From positions 40,949 to 104,948 of the forward strand of contig CAVAPB010000002.1 in assembly GCA_963590415.1 (NCBI GenBank): a DNA stretch of 64,000 bases. The letters are read 5' to 3'. This stretch comes from Fimenecus sp963590415 (GTDB lineage: Bacteria > Bacillota > Clostridia > Oscillospirales > Acutalibacteraceae). Shown here piece by piece: positions 51,716-60,063 of this stretch (the first letter of the stretch is position 1; every line of letters starts with the position of its first letter). The position numbers and the translations under genes are program-made. Under the pieces are notes generated by a model. The model was given only the letters and a program-made list of their open reading frames with translations, did not search any database and was not told where the DNA came from.

Positions 51716-51942
51716 ATAAATCCGCAAAAGTCGGTAGCGACAGCGAGCCGTCGTGAGGGCGTTTACAACCGAGCAGGCGAGCCGAGCGTGATTTTTGCGG
51801 AAAAGGCTGTTGCGAACGATACGGAGCAAACGACGACGACGTGCGAAGCACCCACAATTTTTCATTCTTCATTTTTCATTCGCCCGTAATGGCGCTGCCC
51901 CTGTCCCTACGGTGATACACAAACTGCAATGCTTGCAGAACT

Positions 51943-51995
51943 AAGCCTCCCTTGTGTAAAGGGAGGTGTTGAGCGGAGCGAAACGGAGGGATTGT
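51943..51995 (-). repeat. CCCTCAGTCA repeat family, inverted relative
   Basis: GCCTCCCTTGTGTAAAGGGAGG hairpin shortened to its arms (CCTCCCTT/AAGGGAGG), then GCGGAGCGAAACGGAGGGATT. It mirrors the copies at 51527 and 52023. Confidence 0.6.
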
Positions 51996-52022
51996 AAAAT
52001 TGTTTTTATTTGATTTTATAAA

Positions 52023-52070
52023 AATCCCTCAGTCATTTTTTCACAAAAATGAAAGCTCCCTTTACAAGGG
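52023..52070 (+). repeat. CCCTCAGTCA repeat family, copy 2
   Basis: ATCCCTCAGTCATTTTTTCA, then AAAATGAAAGCTCCCTTTAC; the closing hairpin AGCTCCCT/AGGGCGCC is imperfect. Confidence 0.65.
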
Positions 52071-52080
52071 CGCCTGTGAC

Positions 52081-52106
52081 GGACAGCCGCAAGGGCTGTC
52101 CCTACG
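52081..52106 (-). repeat. 26-bp palindromic repeat, right copy (inverted)
   Basis: Exact reverse complement of 51401-51426, 680 bp away measured from first base to first base. The pair bounds most of the repeat region. Confidence 0.85.
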
Positions 52107-52247
52107 CTTTGCTGTAAATTTTAATTTTTATAAACCGATTTTGAAACATTGGAGAAAAACTACATAGAATGATAATGTGCAAATAAGCAACGGCTTATAA
52201 GCGGTGGCAACAGCCCACAGAACAGCCGCTTAACTCGGGCTTTGCAC

Positions 52248-52280
52248 AAAAATAAAGGGAAGCCGTGTGCTTCCCTTTAA
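52248..52280 (-). terminator. Terminator of the MFS transporter gene
   Basis: On the minus strand AAAGGGAAGC, ACAC loop region, GCTTCCCTTT, then ATTTTTG. Confidence 0.88.
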
Positions 52281-52299
52281 GTTTATTTGTTTGCGTTTA

Positions 52300-53682
52300 T
52301 CAGTCTTCGTTTTCCTCTTTGATTTTATCAATCGTTTCCTGAGATATTGTCTGCGACTCGCCGTGCTTAACCTGCGACATACACAGAAGCGCGAGTGCGA
52401 AGCAAATCGGGCAGTAAATGAACAGCGACCAATAGTTGACTTCGCCGCTCGGCGTCATAAGCTTTGTAAGGTCGAACATACCGCCGACAAGGACGGGACC
52501 TACGATAGAAGCCGAGAATGTTGCGGTGTAATAATAACCCGTAAATGTGCCTACTCTGTCAAGTCCGCCGATTTCAAGAACAAGCGGGAGCGTGTTGATT
52601 GTAACGAATGCGATAAGAATACCGCCGCATACGATTGCAATGTAAAGAAGCGGATTCCACTTTGTCAACGCATAAGTAAGGAAAAGAACAAGCACGCCTA
52701 TCCAACCCGACATAATGGTTTTCTTTCTGCCGAACTTCTGTCCGAGCTTACCTGCGGGAATTGCGCCGATAACCGTTGCCGCCGCAAAGAGAGTGATTAC
52801 AAGGGAAGCGTCAGCCTCCGTAAAGCCCAATTCGCTGGTTGCAAAGGTTGTGAAATATGTATTGATTGAGTCCGTTGCGTTTGAATTGAAGAAGAGAGCG
52901 ATAAGCATAAAGATAAGGCTCTTCTTTTCGCCCTTTGTAAGACCCATTGTCTTAATCGACTGCTTTTCGCCTTTAGGTGCGTTTGCCTTTTCATAATCAG
53001 CTTTGATTTTAAGCGACTCTTCCTTGGTAATTCTGCTGTCGGGCTCTTTTACGAAGAAAAGAACAACCAAAAGACAGATAACCATAATTACCGAACCGAA
53101 AACAAAGACATTGTTTCGGATTTCAGCCTGTGTTGCATTGGGAGTAATAAATGTGATTATCTTACCTGCAACAGTACCGAGAACAACGCCGATACCGCCC
53201 ATAATGTTAATTACCGCATTACCCTCGCCTCTTATTTCTGACGGAGTGAAATCCGGCATCATTGCAACAACGGGCGAACGCCATGTCGACATCAGGAAGT
53301 TGAAAACGATGATGTCAAGCATAAGTATTCCAAGCATCTGTATTCTCGGAACGAAGATAAACAACAGCGCACAAAGCGGAATGCCGTACATCAAAAACGG
53401 CTTTCTTTTGCCGAACCTTGTGTGTGTGCGGTCGGAAATTTTACCGAACAACGGCTGGAAGATAACGCCGAAGATATTATCGATAACCATTATAATGCCG
53501 ACTGCGGTACCCGACCAAGCAAGATTTGCTATGGTGCTGTTTTCTCTTAAAATAAGCGGAACATAAGCATTGTAAATTATCCACGCAATCTGAACTGCCA
53601 TAAAGCCGAAGCCCGTGAGCATCGTATGTGGATAATTGAGCTTACCGTTGGGCTTTGCACAGAAAAATTTGTTGTTATCCAT
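52300..53682 (-). CDS. MFS/GPH-like sugar transporter
   Basis: Twelve-helix permease of 460 residues related to the SLC45/GPH group of disaccharide transporters. DNIFGVIFQPLFGKISDRT at about 67-85 is the D-x3-G...P..G..SD family loop, and FGKRKPFL follows. The second half has FGRKKTIMSGWIG. The C-terminus is charged. AAAGGAG precedes the ATG, and a promoter with a palindrome lies upstream. It is transcribed alone. Substrate unknown; a sugar or glycoside is likely from the family. Confidence 0.85.
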   Translation of the reverse strand: MDNNKFFCAKPNGKLNYPHTMLTGFGFMAVQIAWIIYNAYVPLILRENSTIANLAWSGTAVGIIMVIDNIFGVIFQPLFGKISDRTHTRFGKRKPFLMYGIPLCALLFIFVPRIQMLGILMLDIIVFNFLMSTWRSPVVAMMPDFTPSEIRGEGNAVINIMGGIGVVLGTVAGKIITFITPNATQAEIRNNVFVFGSVIMVICLLVVLFFVKEPDSRITKEESLKIKADYEKANAPKGEKQSIKTMGLTKGEKKSLIFMLIALFFNSNATDSINTYFTTFATSELGFTEADASLVITLFAAATVIGAIPAGKLGQKFGRKKTIMSGWIGVLVLFLTYALTKWNPLLYIAIVCGGILIAFVTINTLPLVLEIGGLDRVGTFTGYYYTATFSASIVGPVLVGGMFDLTKLMTPSGEVNYWSLFIYCPICFALALLCMSQVKHGESQTISQETIDKIKEENED

Positions 53683-53723
53683 ACCCTTTTTTACTCCTTT
53701 TTATTCCCATTAAGGAATAATAT

Positions 53724-53737
53724 GTGTCATTCGACAC
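53724..53737. promoter_or_regulatory. Palindrome at the transporter promoter
   Basis: GTGTCATTCGACAC (5-bp arms, 4-bp centre) lies just downstream of the -10 box, where a repressor dimer would sit. The cognate regulator is not adjacent. Confidence 0.45.
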
Positions 53738-53741
53738 TTTA

Positions 53742-53770
53742 ATACTACCAAATAACAGAAAATTTTGCAA
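53742..53770 (-). promoter_or_regulatory. Promoter of the MFS transporter gene
   Basis: On the minus strand TTGCAA (53770-53765), 17 bp, TAGTAT (53747-53742). It lies in the short gap after the MATE stop. Confidence 0.6.
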
Positions 53771-53773
53771 TAG

Positions 53774-55138
53774 TTAATCCTCAAGAATCACTCTGGATTT
53801 TTTCCATTTTCCCGAGCGGACATACCAAAGTCCGATAAATACGCTGAACGCCGAGGCGCAGCCTATTGCAAGTCCTACGCCGTTAAAACCCATATTCAAA
53901 AGATATACAGCCGCATATGCCAACGGTACACGAACGATTATCGAATTAAAGAACGAATTGAACAACGCAAACGCTGTATTACCTGCCGCAATGGCAAGAC
54001 CGTTAAACGAGAACATAAACGCTGTAAACAGATAGTCGATTGCAATAAGTCTCAAATAAGGTACACCCGTTTCGATTACCTCGGCATCATCCGTGAAAGC
54101 TCTGAAAAGCACCTCGGGGAACGCCTCTGCAATGCCCATAACGATAAGCGAGAAAATAAATGCAAGTATGAGACCTATGCGCATTGTCTTTTTCGCTCTC
54201 CCGTATTCTCCTGCTCCTATATTCTGACCCGCCATTGATGAAATTGCATTTGAGAACGCAAGTCCGGGCAAAATCGCAAAGGAGTTTATTTTACCGCCTA
54301 TACCTTGACAAGCCGCTGCAACCTCAGCGTTGGGAAGCGAATTTACGAGAGCTGTAAGCGTCATAAACGAAAGAGAAATAACAAGGCTCTGAATAGCGCT
54401 CGGAAGTCCTATTTTGAAAAGCAGAACCGCTTTATTCTTATCTATCTTAAAGTCATTTGCAGTATAACCTTTGAAAAATCCTGTCATTGACAGATAGGAT
54501 ACAGAAAGTATAAAACTGATTGCCTGTGCAAAAATCGTTGCATACGCCGCACCTGCCGCTCCCATATTGAATTTACCGACAAGCACAACATCAAGCACGA
54601 CATTGATAAGAGCAGCAATCATAACAAAATAAAGAGGGCGTTTTGAATCTCCGAGACCTCGTAAAATCGCACACACGGCATTGTAGCCGAACATAAAAAC
54701 CGTTCCTGCCATACATATGTTGAGATATGACAAAGTCTCCGAAAAAGCGCTTTCCGGCGTTTTAAGAAGCAACAGCAACGGTTTTCCGACAAGGAGCATG
54801 ACGGCGGTTATGATAATGCTCAAAACAAGATAGAGCGATGACATGGTGCCTATCGTCTTTTTCTGATCGTCATACTTTTTTGCGCCGAGATACTGCGCCA
54901 CAAGAATAGTTCCCGAAATTGCAAGTCCGTTTGCCGCACCCGTGATGAGAATATTAACCTGACCGCCGATAGAAACGCCCGTTATTCCGGCTTTACCGCA
55001 AAACTGACCGACTACGATCATATCAACAACGCTGTAAAGCGCTTGGAGAATGTTTGAGGCAAGAAAGGGCATGGCGAATTTGATAAGGTTTTTAGTAACG
55101 CTGCCCTTCGTTAAATCTTTTCTGAATTTGTCTGACAT
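53774..55138 (-). CDS. MATE family efflux transporter (second copy)
   Basis: MATE antiporter of 454 residues with 12 helices, of the NorM/DinF-like group. The start region reads TKNLIKFAMPFLASNILQAL, followed by VVDMIVVGQFCGKAGITGVS, with the conserved polar residues of helices 1 and 2. I start at the ATG at 55138; GAGGGG lies about 12 nt upstream, and the alternative TTG at 55162 precedes it. It is clearly distinct from the MATE at 11.8 kb. It follows the GDPD-like gene by 57 nt on the same strand and may share its transcript. Confidence 0.9.
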   Translation of the reverse strand: MSDKFRKDLTKGSVTKNLIKFAMPFLASNILQALYSVVDMIVVGQFCGKAGITGVSIGGQVNILITGAANGLAISGTILVAQYLGAKKYDDQKKTIGTMSSLYLVLSIIITAVMLLVGKPLLLLLKTPESAFSETLSYLNICMAGTVFMFGYNAVCAILRGLGDSKRPLYFVMIAALINVVLDVVLVGKFNMGAAGAAYATIFAQAISFILSVSYLSMTGFFKGYTANDFKIDKNKAVLLFKIGLPSAIQSLVISLSFMTLTALVNSLPNAEVAAACQGIGGKINSFAILPGLAFSNAISSMAGQNIGAGEYGRAKKTMRIGLILAFIFSLIVMGIAEAFPEVLFRAFTDDAEVIETGVPYLRLIAIDYLFTAFMFSFNGLAIAAGNTAFALFNSFFNSIIVRVPLAYAAVYLLNMGFNGVGLAIGCASAFSVFIGLWYVRSGKWKKSRVILED

Positions 55139-55194
55139 CTTTAATATCTTCCCCTCCGACAAAATAACAAGGACGGAAGCGACCGCCCTTGAAA

Positions 55195-56481
55195 TTATTT
55201 TTTCTTAACTTTTCCGTAAAGCTTTCTGCCGACCTTGCGAAGCTTTATGCTTTTGTTTCTGTATCGCTCAAACAAGAGCTCGGCTATAACAAATCCTATC
55301 ACGACCAGAACTGCGGCAACTATCCTGCCCTTTGTAACGGTCTTTTGGTTTTTGTCGTTTACCGATCTGTCGTTAAGTGAATTGAGTGCATTTGAAAGCT
55401 CGTAATATTGGTTTTCAAGCGTATTGGCGCAAACGGAATTCGCAAGCACCTCACGGCTGTCGGCAAGGCTGTTTTTAAGCTTCGTGGCAGAATATGTGCT
55501 GCAAAGCGTAAGGTCGGTATTTGCAACCTCATCGCTAAGCTCGGAAAGCCTTTGTCTTGCATTTTCTGTTCGCTGTGCATATTCCGAAAGCTGTTCGATA
55601 TTATCCGTAATTATAACCGAAAAGCCCCTCGATGTGACATCATCCCAATAAAGCTGTGTATCGGCACGCTTACCGCAAAGCTTGGGGTCTGTCATATCAA
55701 TAACCGCACGGGTCTTACCCTGTGTTTTTGACACCGTATTCTTATTAAAGGTCATGGAATAAGCGTTTGACGAGCCGAGAGCCACTCCGAGCACGCCCGC
55801 ATTTGCCGTTTTCTTTATATATGAGCGTGATTTCCATACTACCGTTCCCGTAAATTTTGAGAACACAAGCGGCATAGCCGATTTTCCCGAAAGCCACGAA
55901 GAAATATCGCGCTTGCCGGCTTCAAGCGTAAGCACGCAGGAATTGAGGTAATTTCCGTCGCAAAGCAATGTATAAATTCGATCCTTATATTCCCAAGCGT
56001 TTTCTATTACAAGAACAGTTTTACCGTCAACCGCCTGCAAAGCTTCAGCAAGCGTTGGTATTCTGCACTCCGTAGCGCTTTGTGACACACCGCCCTTACC
56101 GTTTTTAAGAAAATATTCACGAACTTCGTAAAGACCCGTTTCGGAAACATTCTTATTTGCGGTGTTGCCGCCGGCGTCAACGCACATTCTTGAAAGGTCA
56201 TCGTCCGACATCAGGATAAGCTCACCGTCAGCCGTAGCCTTAACGCTAACCACAACCATATCTGCGCCCTTTTCGATTGCCGAAAGGATGCCCTCAACAG
56301 AGTTTTCCGGGAAATGTGCTGTATCTCCGTATTTTGAAACACAAATAAGCTTTGTAAAATCGTTTCTCAAATTCCCGACGGTTTCCTCTGCGGTCACCGC
56401 TGAAGCAGAAAATGCAAATGAAGAAACGACGGTTAATATACACAGAATGATTGAAAAAATGCGTTTTCCGACCTTCGTCAT
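55195..56481 (-). CDS. GDPD-like membrane protein lacking catalytic residues
   Basis: Resembles glycerophosphodiester phosphodiesterase but should be inactive. Of 428 residues, 1-29 form a signal peptide, the GDPD-like barrel spans about 44-300, a helical linker follows, and a membrane helix at about 385-405 with a basic tail ends the protein. The landmarks align but the key residues differ: H-R-G becomes K50-Y51-G52, PENT is kept as PENS, E-x-D becomes V77-x-S79, and H-D becomes S92-D93. Thus both catalytic His and the metal-binding acids are gone. AAGGAG precedes the ATG. A wall-facing binding or structural role is inference. Confidence 0.75.
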   Translation of the reverse strand: MTKVGKRIFSIILCILTVVSSFAFSASAVTAEETVGNLRNDFTKLICVSKYGDTAHFPENSVEGILSAIEKGADMVVVSVKATADGELILMSDDDLSRMCVDAGGNTANKNVSETGLYEVREYFLKNGKGGVSQSATECRIPTLAEALQAVDGKTVLVIENAWEYKDRIYTLLCDGNYLNSCVLTLEAGKRDISSWLSGKSAMPLVFSKFTGTVVWKSRSYIKKTANAGVLGVALGSSNAYSMTFNKNTVSKTQGKTRAVIDMTDPKLCGKRADTQLYWDDVTSRGFSVIITDNIEQLSEYAQRTENARQRLSELSDEVANTDLTLCSTYSATKLKNSLADSREVLANSVCANTLENQYYELSNALNSLNDRSVNDKNQKTVTKGRIVAAVLVVIGFVIAELLFERYRNKSIKLRKVGRKLYGKVKKK

Positions 56482-56517
56482 CCTTTATCTCCTTAAATCA
56501 TATAAAAATACTGTAAT

Positions 56518-56546
56518 ATTATATCAAATAAAAAATATTTTTACAA
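56518..56546 (-). promoter_or_regulatory. Promoter of the GDPD-like gene
   Basis: On the minus strand TTGTAA (56546-56541), 17 bp, TATAAT (56523-56518). Confidence 0.8.
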
Positions 56547-56648
56547 GTGCTCAACAGTATATTTTGACGATTAAGAGCTACTGTTATACAACATTTTGTG
56601 TAAAAAAAATATTGCACAAAAATAGTAGTAATTTTTCTACTTAGTACT

Positions 56649-56672
56649 TTGCTTTACTTGTTGATAAAGCAA
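56649..56672. promoter_or_regulatory. Inverted repeat over the XRE promoter
   Basis: Perfect 8-bp arms TTGCTTTA (56649-56656) and TAAAGCAA (56665-56672) with an 8-bp centre cover the -35 box of the operon. A binding site for the XRE regulator encoded next is likely by position. Confidence 0.6.
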
Positions 56673-56689
56673 TATTTTTGTGATAAAAT
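56661..56689 (+). promoter_or_regulatory. Promoter of the XRE - nth - dnaD - dnaI operon
   Basis: TTGATA (56661-56666), 17 bp, TAAAAT (56684-56689). Confidence 0.75.
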
Positions 56690-56720
56690 AAACACAAATT
56701 TTTGCAAACGGGGATTTATT

Positions 56721-56942
56721 ATGCCTTTTAACGAAAAATTCAAAGAACTCCGACAGTCCAAGCTGCCGCCTCTTACTCAGACGGATCTCGCAAATGTGCT
56801 TGGAATGACGCAGAGGAAAATTTCGTTCCTTGAAACCGGCGCAACCGAGCCGTCATTGAGGGACTTAAAGGCTATTTGTATGTATTTCCAGGTGTCGGCG
56901 GACTATCTGCTTGATTTACCGAATACACTTGAGAGAAAATAA
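56721..56942 (+). CDS. Small XRE-family helix-turn-helix regulator
   Basis: A 73-residue protein that is essentially one Cro/C1-type domain: FKELRQSKLPPLTQTDLAN, then VLGMTQRKISFLETGATEPS with the recognition helix, and LKAICMYFQVSADYLLDLP at the end. Such short SinR-like proteins repress their own promoters. GGGGA lies about 8 nt before the ATG. It overlaps nth by 1 nt (TAATG). The inverted repeat on its promoter fits autoregulation, which would also govern the nth and replication genes downstream. Confidence 0.88.
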   Translation: MPFNEKFKELRQSKLPPLTQTDLANVLGMTQRKISFLETGATEPSLRDLKAICMYFQVSADYLLDLPNTLERK

Positions 56943-57571
56943 TGACCAAAAAGCAACTGGCTCTCAAATCGGTTGAGACATTAAAAGAAACATATCCCGA
57001 CGCGATTTGCTCGCTTGAATACTCAGATCCCCTGCAATTACTTATAGCGACAAGGCTTTCCGCTCAATGCACTGACGCAAGAGTGAACCTTGTTACGCCC
57101 GAGCTTTTTGAAAAGTACAAAACTCTCGACGACTTTGCCTCCGCCGAAGTTACAGATGTTGAAAAAATCATCCGCTCATGCGGATTTTATCATGATAAGG
57201 CAAGAGACATAGTCGGAATTGCAAAAAAAATCAAATCTGATTTTAACGGCCGGGTACCCTCCACCATTGAGGATTTGACATCCCTGCCCGGCGTAGGAAG
57301 AAAAACCGCCAATCTTATTATGGGCGATATTTTTCACGCTCCGTCAAGCGTTGTTACCGACACGCATTTAATCAGGATTGCAAACCGTATCGGTCTTGTC
57401 GAAACCAAGGACCCGAAAAAGGTCGAATTTGAGCTTCGCAAGCTCCTGCCTCCCGACGAGAGCAACGACTTCTGCCACAGAACGGTGCTTCACGGCAGAG
57501 CGGTCTGCACGGCAAGGAAAGCGCACTGTGAGGAATGTTCGCTCAAAGAATTCTGTAAGAAAAAGATATAA
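56942..57571 (+). CDS. nth: Endonuclease III
   Basis: Base-excision repair glycosylase and AP lyase for oxidised pyrimidines, 209 residues. The helix-hairpin-helix LPGVGRKTANLIMG at about 114-127 holds the catalytic Lys, and VVTDTHLIRI the catalytic Asp. Four cysteines in C-x6-C-x2-C-x5-C at the C-terminus (starting CTARKAHCEEC) bind the 4Fe-4S cluster. It is coupled to the XRE gene upstream (1-nt overlap) and followed 11 nt later by the dnaD-like gene. The nth-dnaD neighbourhood is common in Firmicutes. Confidence 0.97.
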   Translation: MTKKQLALKSVETLKETYPDAICSLEYSDPLQLLIATRLSAQCTDARVNLVTPELFEKYKTLDDFASAEVTDVEKIIRSCGFYHDKARDIVGIAKKIKSDFNGRVPSTIEDLTSLPGVGRKTANLIMGDIFHAPSSVVTDTHLIRIANRIGLVETKDPKKVEFELRKLLPPDESNDFCHRTVLHGRAVCTARKAHCEECSLKEFCKKKI

Positions 57572-57582
57572 GGATAAATAAT

Positions 57583-58608
57583 ATGTTTTCTCTCAACCCG
57601 TCTTATTACGGTTCGGTGTTTGTTACGCCGAAAATAATTGTCGAAAAGTACATAAAAATGGCAAGCTTCTGCGCCTTGAAATCACTGCTTTGGATATTAA
57701 ACAACCAAGGCGGTAATTTTTCTGTTGAGGAAATTGCAAAAGCCGTAGGCTCCTCACAGGCAGACACAAAGGAAGCCGTTGAATATTGGGTAAACGAAGG
57801 TATTCTTATAAAAAACGGCGACAGCACACCTGTTCCCTCGCCCACCGTCAGCGACTCGCACCTCAAAAAAGAAGAGGTTAAGTCTGAAAATAAATCTGCC
57901 GCGGAAGTGAAGGAAAAGCCATCGGCGCCCGAAATCAAGCTTGTACGCCCTACATACGAACAGGTCGCGCAGAGAATGATTGAGGATGAGGAAATCAGCG
58001 GACTTCTCAATCAGGCTCAGATTATGCTCGGCAAGACCTTGGGGTACAGCGATAATTCGGCATTTATTCAGATGTATGACGGATACGGACTCAGCAGTGA
58101 TGTTATCCTTACCATTATACAGTACTGTATAAACATCGGCAAAAAATCAACTGCATATATGCTCTCAACCGCAAAAATCTTTTATAAAAAAGATATAGAC
58201 ACACTTGAAAAAGCAAACGAATTCATTGACAGAAACAAAAAGATAATGAAAATTTACGAGGAGTTCTGCCAATTCACGGGCATTTCCGCTCCCACTCCCA
58301 CACCTAAGCAAACGGATTATTTTTTAAGCTGGGACGAAATGGGCATTTCTGTTGAAATGATGGTTCTCGCATACAACGAAACCATTGACCGTAAAGGAAA
58401 AATCAATTTCGATTACACAAATAAAATCCTTGAAAACTGGCACGAAAACGGCTATAAAACCCCCGAGGATGTCAAAAACGCACGGGAAGCCTATAAGAAA
58501 CAGAAGCAAGGCACTTCGGAACGCTCTTATGACGTTAACAAAGTTTTAGAAAAAGTTAAAAATGACGATCTTGTATATAGAAGAAGGGAAAAAAGGAGTA
58601 GCAAATGA
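57583..58608 (+). CDS. DnaD-domain replication initiation protein
   Basis: Primosome protein with a DnaD/DnaB-like layout, 341 residues. A winged-helix N-terminal part (ALKSLLWILNNQGGNFSVEE, about 31-50) is followed by a charged linker at about 80-115 and then DnaD domains: LNQAQIMLGKTLGYSDNSAF near 146-165 and the conserved YxxxI-x-x-W block ending NKILENWHENGYKT near 285-298. It helps load the helicase at the origin or at restart sites. It overlaps the next gene, a DnaI-type loader, by 4 bp (ATGA). Confidence 0.88.
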   Translation: MFSLNPSYYGSVFVTPKIIVEKYIKMASFCALKSLLWILNNQGGNFSVEEIAKAVGSSQADTKEAVEYWVNEGILIKNGDSTPVPSPTVSDSHLKKEEVKSENKSAAEVKEKPSAPEIKLVRPTYEQVAQRMIEDEEISGLLNQAQIMLGKTLGYSDNSAFIQMYDGYGLSSDVILTIIQYCINIGKKSTAYMLSTAKIFYKKDIDTLEKANEFIDRNKKIMKIYEEFCQFTGISAPTPTPKQTDYFLSWDEMGISVEMMVLAYNETIDRKGKINFDYTNKILENWHENGYKTPEDVKNAREAYKKQKQGTSERSYDVNKVLEKVKNDDLVYRRREKRSSK

Positions 58609-59558
58609 AATATTCCAACAAAGCCATATCCGACGCTTTGAGCATTATCAACTCACGCAGACGGGATGCCGAAAACAAAGCCGAGGAAAGAGCTGTAAAT
58701 TTCAAAACCGAGCATCCCGAGCTTGCCGAAATAGAGCGTGAAATGGCCGACACGACCCTCGGTCTTTTCAAGGCTATCAGCAACTGTCCCGACCCGAAAA
58801 AGGTGGTAAACGACCTCAAAGAAAAGAACCTAGGCTTTCAAAAAGCGAGAAAGTCTTTGTTTGAGGCTTGCGGCGTAGATGAAAATTATCTGAAGCCCGA
58901 TTACACCTGCAAAAAGTGCAACGATACCGGTTATCACGACGGAAAAATGTGCGAATGTCTTGAAAAGCTGCTTAAAAAAAGCGCCTTTGACGAGCTTGCA
59001 AAGGCTTGTCCGCTTAAGATTTCAAAATTTGAGGACTTCAACCCCTCTCTCCAGAAAAATCTCACTGCCCAAAATCAAGCAACAAAGCTTTTAAAATTCA
59101 GCGAAGAATATGCCAATGATTTCTGTACTGACTCCCCCAACCTCTACCTTTACGGAGAAACAGGCTTGGGAAAAACGCATCTTTCGCTTGCGATTGCAGG
59201 CAAGGTAATTGAAAAGGGTTACGGAGTTGTTTACGGCTCTGCTCAAAATCTTTTTTCAAAACTTGAAAGGGAACGCTTCGGCAGAAGCGAAGACCCCGAC
59301 GGCACAACCGAGGAAAAGCTTCTGTGCTGTGACCTGTTAATTCTTGACGACCTCGGAGCAGAATTCACTACACAGTTTACGGTTGCCGCTCTTTACAACA
59401 TAATTAACACAAGAATAGCTAAAGAACTGCCTACAATAATAAATTCCAATGTCTCTGTTGACAAATTGGAAAAAGACTATGGACCTCGTATAACATCTCG
59501 TATATATGGTGAATATCGAATATTAGAATTTGTCGGAAACGATGTGCGGCAGAAATAA
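58605..59558 (+). CDS. DnaI/DnaC-type helicase loader ATPase
   Basis: AAA+ ATPase that loads the replicative helicase, 317 residues. A Cys cluster in CKKCNDTGYHDGKMCECLEK near 103-122 fits the zinc-binding N-terminal domain of DnaI. The ATPase domain has Walker A LYGETGLGKTHLS near 184-196, Walker B LLILDDLGAE near 246-255, and the Box VII-type ending with the R finger around DYGPRITSRI. It overlaps the DnaD gene by 4 bp, so the pair is made together, as fits a shared role. A terminator follows 12 nt after the stop. Confidence 0.92.
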   Translation: MKYSNKAISDALSIINSRRRDAENKAEERAVNFKTEHPELAEIEREMADTTLGLFKAISNCPDPKKVVNDLKEKNLGFQKARKSLFEACGVDENYLKPDYTCKKCNDTGYHDGKMCECLEKLLKKSAFDELAKACPLKISKFEDFNPSLQKNLTAQNQATKLLKFSEEYANDFCTDSPNLYLYGETGLGKTHLSLAIAGKVIEKGYGVVYGSAQNLFSKLERERFGRSEDPDGTTEEKLLCCDLLILDDLGAEFTTQFTVAALYNIINTRIAKELPTIINSNVSVDKLEKDYGPRITSRIYGEYRILEFVGNDVRQK

Positions 59559-59570
59559 CGAAGAATAAAC

Positions 59571-59616
59571 AAAACGGCGCAGATGCTTCAAAATGAAGCG
59601 TCTGCGCCGTTTTTTA
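59571..59616. terminator. Strong bidirectional terminator
   Basis: A stem of about 20 bp starting AAAACGGCGCAGATGCTTCA, with a 3-nt loop and T run; A run on the 5' side lets it work for the convergent small gene too. Confidence 0.93.
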
Positions 59617-59631
59617 TGTAATTATCCGACC

Positions 59632-59838
59632 TTATTCTTCCTTGCCGTCGTCCGTTTCGTCCTCTTCCGCCTGACTTTTAGCGCTGAAATAGCTTGAAGC
59701 GCAAAAAGCAACGCCTATGACAGCTACAATAACGCCGACAATAGCAAATATATTGCCTATCACAGCCACGGCAACGCCGAGAAGCGCGATTGAAATGCCT
59801 ACCTTGCTTAAAAGGTCGTGTAAAATCCATTTATCCAT
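59632..59838 (-). CDS. Small two-helix membrane protein
   Basis: A 68-residue protein of no family I can name. Two hydrophobic segments at about 14-30 and 31-52 (rich in Val, Ile, Gly and Ala) are followed by an acidic C-terminal tail, EEDETDDGKEE. AAGGAGACGG lies just before the ATG, a strong ribosome-binding site, so the gene is likely real. It stands alone, convergent with dnaI and divergent from the GntR operon. Confidence 0.75.
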   Translation of the reverse strand: MDKWILHDLLSKVGISIALLGVAVAVIGNIFAIVGVIVAVIGVAFCASSYFSAKSQAEEDETDDGKEE

Positions 59839-59982
59839 ATAACCGTCTCCTTGTGATTTTGTAATACTATAATATCACAACAAATTATTAAAATAAACCG
59901 TTATAATATACAATAATTTCAAAATTTTATTGTATATTTGCACAATCATAATTTTTCCGGAAAAATTTTACTTAAAAACATC

Positions 59983-60011
59983 TTGACAAAAAAGTGTTTA
60001 TAAACTATTAT
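59983..60011 (+). promoter_or_regulatory. Promoter of the GntR - ABC operon
   Basis: TTGACA (59983-59988), 17 bp, TATTAT (60006-60011). Confidence 0.85.
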
Positions 60012-60013
60012 GT

Positions 60014-60040
60014 AACTGTGCTAATTGTGATAGCACAGTT
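60014..60040. promoter_or_regulatory. GntR (YtrA-type) operator
   Basis: Perfect 10-bp arms AACTGTGCTA and TAGCACAGTT, 7-bp centre, placed over the transcription start. It is directly before the GntR gene, so autorepression is the likely use. Confidence 0.75.
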
Positions 60041-60063
60041 GACACAGTATAAAACGGAGGTGA

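Larger units (their letters stand above)
51350..52247. other. Gene-free repeat-rich region
   Basis: About 900 bp with no credible gene; its open frames lack ribosome-binding sites and homologous look. It holds at least three families of palindromic or paired repeats in both orientations, typical of degenerate non-autonomous elements in gut Clostridia. The stretch 51720-51880 has GAGCCGTCGTGAGGGCG-like and CGACGACGACGTGCG fragments that look like rRNA-tail or repeat debris but are not assignable. The last 130 bp (52122-52247) show only short inverted repeats. Confidence 0.75.

Noticed and set aside
51543..51872. Open frames in the repeat block
   Set aside because: They are read from palindromic repeats, lack start signals and differ between strands; no protein domain is apparent.
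52267..52869. Open frame of 200 codons antisense to the MFS transporter
   Set aside because: Cys- and Arg-rich translation with no family look, and the opposite strand is a clear permease.
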